NCBI GenBank assembly: GCA_031291095.1
Contig: JARLJR010000013.1
Coordinates: forward strand, 119,501 to 183,500
Direction of reading: 5' to 3'
DNA length: 64,000 nt
Source of the DNA: Legionella sp.
GTDB taxonomy: Bacteria > Pseudomonadota > Gammaproteobacteria > Legionellales > Legionellaceae
Positions 62,214-64,000 of the stretch are shown here, one piece after another; the first letter of the stretch is position 1; the number at the start of each line of letters is the position of its first letter. The notes under the pieces are model-generated. The model had not been told where the DNA came from, did not search any database, and was given only the letters and a program-made list of their open reading frames with translations. A program made the translations under genes and the position numbers.

Positions 62214-63701
62214 CTATTGATGTAATAATTCAGGTGATGTCGAATTGTTCTTTTCTGGCACTTCGTTCATGAATAAGCGTAATTTTCCTCCAATTAAATA
62301 CAAAAATAGTGCACCTGCTAATGCCCAAACTCCTAACTCATTAAAAACGTAATAATAATCTAAATTACTTAACAAAGGATTTGATGATTCAGATTTAATC
62401 ATTGAATTGGAGAAATAATGTGATATGGATGCAGAGACACCAGAAACAAGCATCCAGCTTCCCATTAAAAGCCCTTGTAAATGGCTAGGAGCTATACGCC
62501 CAATCATTGCATAGCCCACTGGCCCTATAAATAATTCTGCTATTGCTTGCGTTACAAAATGCAAAATAATCCAGTTAAAAGCGGTATAACCGGCTTCATT
62601 AGCAAAATGAATCCCACAGGATAAAGAAATGAATGACACTGTTAAGAGAAGAAATGCCCAAATAAACTGAGTAGAAACAGAAAACGTATAACCTTTATTC
62701 TGTAGTTTACTAATTAATAAAGCAAGCAATGGGCTGCCAATAATAATAACAGCCGAGTTAATATTTAGAATCCATTGCGTAGGAATATCAAATCCTAAAA
62801 ACTGTTTATCAACATTATTCTTAATAAATAAGGTGACACCCATGGGACCCGTATAATAAATCATCCAAAATACAATGGAGGTAACAGTTAAAATTAAATA
62901 GGCAGTAAGTTTTTGCTTGTCTGCGAGTATTTTTTGATTTTTTCTCACAAATAAAATAATGAAGAACATTAGTATACTAATCGCTATAACTAAGCCATTA
63001 CTGAAATCAGGTAACTTAAAGCACATATTCAAAACAGGTATAAGAAGTACTACGAATAAAACTCCTCCGACACCTTTTATTTTTTGTTTCTGCGCAGGGG
63101 CTAAGGTTAGAGGGGTATTTATATCATTGATGTTTTTCCAGCAATAGATAACAAGTAATGAGGTAATTATGTTAGTCGCTATACAGGCATAAAAAATAAC
63201 TTCGTAGTGATTTGATGCGTCATAAAAGCCACTGCAAATAAAACCAGCCCAAAAGCCTATGTTCATAGTTGAATAGCTTATGAAAAAAGCTTTGTCGCGT
63301 CTTGGATCGTAAGATGAAAAACGTTGGGTGAGAATGGTATTATAACAAGTTGTATTTAATCCGCAGCCGATTAAAAACAAACTTAATCCAAGGTAAAGTG
63401 AGGTGGACTCAGGAGCTATTAAGCATAGTATTCCGAAGGTTTGCAAGATAGTAGTGAATAGAAAAAGTGATCGGTTACTTAACCAATTACCGCCTATTAA
63501 CCCGCCAAATAGATGCAAAACAAAATTAAATGCTAAAAATAAACCAACAATGCTGTTAGATAGGTGGCTTGATAAACCTAGTTGGTTAGTGATGTATAGA
63601 GACAATGAGGAGTAAAGCACTGCAAATGAGAATGTGGAAAACATTTGTATTAAATAAAGAGACATTATCCCTTTTGGCATTCTTTGCTCTGTAGTATTCA
63701 T
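62214..63701 (-). CDS. POT/PTR-family proton-dependent oligopeptide transporter
   Basis: A 495-residue inner-membrane MFS carrier with 12 or more hydrophobic segments. POT features include an N-terminal region FAVLYSSLSLYITNQLGLSS, GLIGGNWL in loop 2-3, and a motif around SYDPRRDKAFFISYSTMNIGFWAGFI that matches the PTR2 signature with its Asp/Arg pairs. It imports di- and tripeptides with protons, a carbon source for amino-acid-dependent intracellular bacteria. Start ATG has a strong AGGAGG. Confidence 0.9.
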   Translation of the reverse strand: MNTTEQRMPKGIMSLYLIQMFSTFSFAVLYSSLSLYITNQLGLSSHLSNSIVGLFLAFNFVLHLFGGLIGGNWLSNRSLFLFTTILQTFGILCLIAPESTSLYLGLSLFLIGCGLNTTCYNTILTQRFSSYDPRRDKAFFISYSTMNIGFWAGFICSGFYDASNHYEVIFYACIATNIITSLLVIYCWKNINDINTPLTLAPAQKQKIKGVGGVLFVVLLIPVLNMCFKLPDFSNGLVIAISILMFFIILFVRKNQKILADKQKLTAYLILTVTSIVFWMIYYTGPMGVTLFIKNNVDKQFLGFDIPTQWILNINSAVIIIGSPLLALLISKLQNKGYTFSVSTQFIWAFLLLTVSFISLSCGIHFANEAGYTAFNWIILHFVTQAIAELFIGPVGYAMIGRIAPSHLQGLLMGSWMLVSGVSASISHYFSNSMIKSESSNPLLSNLDYYYVFNELGVWALAGALFLYLIGGKLRLFMNEVPEKNNSTSPELLHQ

Positions 63702-63862
63702 TCTACCTCCTGTCCGTTAGCCGTGACTCTAACATTAGAATTAGTTAATATTAAGTGTTTTTTAATTTTTGATGAAACAGTGTTCACGAGTGGAACATGT
63801 TGTCGGGTGTTTATGGAATGAACAAGATAGAAAAAATTGCATGGGATGAAATCAAACAGGTA

Positions 63863-64000
63863 GAGACTGTAAATTATTCTGTGTAACTGTCCTGTGTTAA
63901 ACAAACTCTGTCAACCGCTCTTCGAATTCAATCATAAATCGATTAAGGGCGGGTCTCCAATTTCTAATGGGCATTGTCCATTTTTTAGAGGCATCCATTA
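63863..64000 (-). mobile_element. IS256-type insertion sequence (right part outside window)
   Basis: The end of an element: a transposase C-terminus at the window edge plus a putative terminal repeat at about 63863-63890 (GAGACTGTAAATTATTCTG, then TGTAACTGTC), typical of IS256-family ends. The other end is not visible, so size and intactness are unknown. Confidence 0.6.
63897..64000 (-). CDS. IS256-family transposase, C-terminal part (cut by window edge)
   Basis: The last 33 visible residues contain KKWTMPIRNWRPALNRF and FEERLTEFV, the typical C-terminus of IS256/mutator-type transposases. Stop TAA at 63897-63899. The gene continues beyond the right edge. Confidence 0.7.
   Translation of the reverse strand, partial: MDASKKWTMPIRNWRPALNRFMIEFEERLTEFV

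Noticed and set aside
63698-63904. 68-codon minus-strand ORF between the transporter and the IS256 end
   Set aside because: It spans the IS end and the transporter start; no ribosome-binding site and no protein-like pattern.

Overview
The window is about 38% GC. It carries many large proteins with eukaryote-like domains (ankyrin, F-box, HEAT-like, OTU, ABC1 kinase, NTAN1-like amidase) beside ordinary metabolic genes. Several C-termini are glutamate-rich or polar, as in Dot/Icm substrates. This points to a Legionella-type intracellular gammaproteobacterium. No Dot/Icm apparatus gene is present, so effector status is inferred throughout.

Layout. 1-2.4 kb: the end of an unknown gene, a HAD phosphatase and an unknown protein. 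2.5-18.3 kb: a minus-strand block with two paralogous ~800-residue proteins flanking an F-box/HEAT-like protein, a LuxR-type regulator and a ~2000-residue protein ending in an OTU cysteine-protease domain. 18.7-21.2 kb: an ankyrin protein and ankyrin debris. 21.3-24.3 kb: small housekeeping-type genes. 24.6-30.3 kb: a 1904-residue kinase-like/AAA/GAF/GGDEF/EAL protein. 31-35.3 kb: a three-gene EmrCAB-like efflux operon. 35.6-38.1 kb: a histidine-phosphatase-fold protein and an Asp-rich protein. 38.1-41.3 kb: an ada-alkB-GST-APH operon. 41.5-50.3 kb: an ABC1 kinase-like protein, a protein resembling eukaryotic N-terminal Asn amidase (NTAN1), an MFS transporter, an unknown helical protein and a candidate permuted papain-fold protein. 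50.4-56.3 kb: a hybrid histidine kinase, a GC-richer alpha/beta hydrolase and a topoisomerase IB. 56.3-64 kb: an IS6-family element, a second candidate permuted papain-fold protein, two unknown proteins, a 3' fragment of a tRNA-Arg(CCT), a small HTH-like protein, a POT transporter and the end of an IS256-type transposase.

The most notable pattern is a dyad, CCGTA-N5-TACGG, whose half-sites are always 10 bp apart. Seven copies were found, all intergenic, each roughly 50-160 bp upstream of an ORF start. The genes behind them are the 1296 gene, F-box/HEAT, LuxR itself, OTU, ankyrin, a frameshifted micro-ORF and the ABC1 kinase. I infer a local regulon run by the embedded LuxR-type protein. The two paralogues lack the dyad and instead share a TTGATC-N17-TAYAAT promoter.
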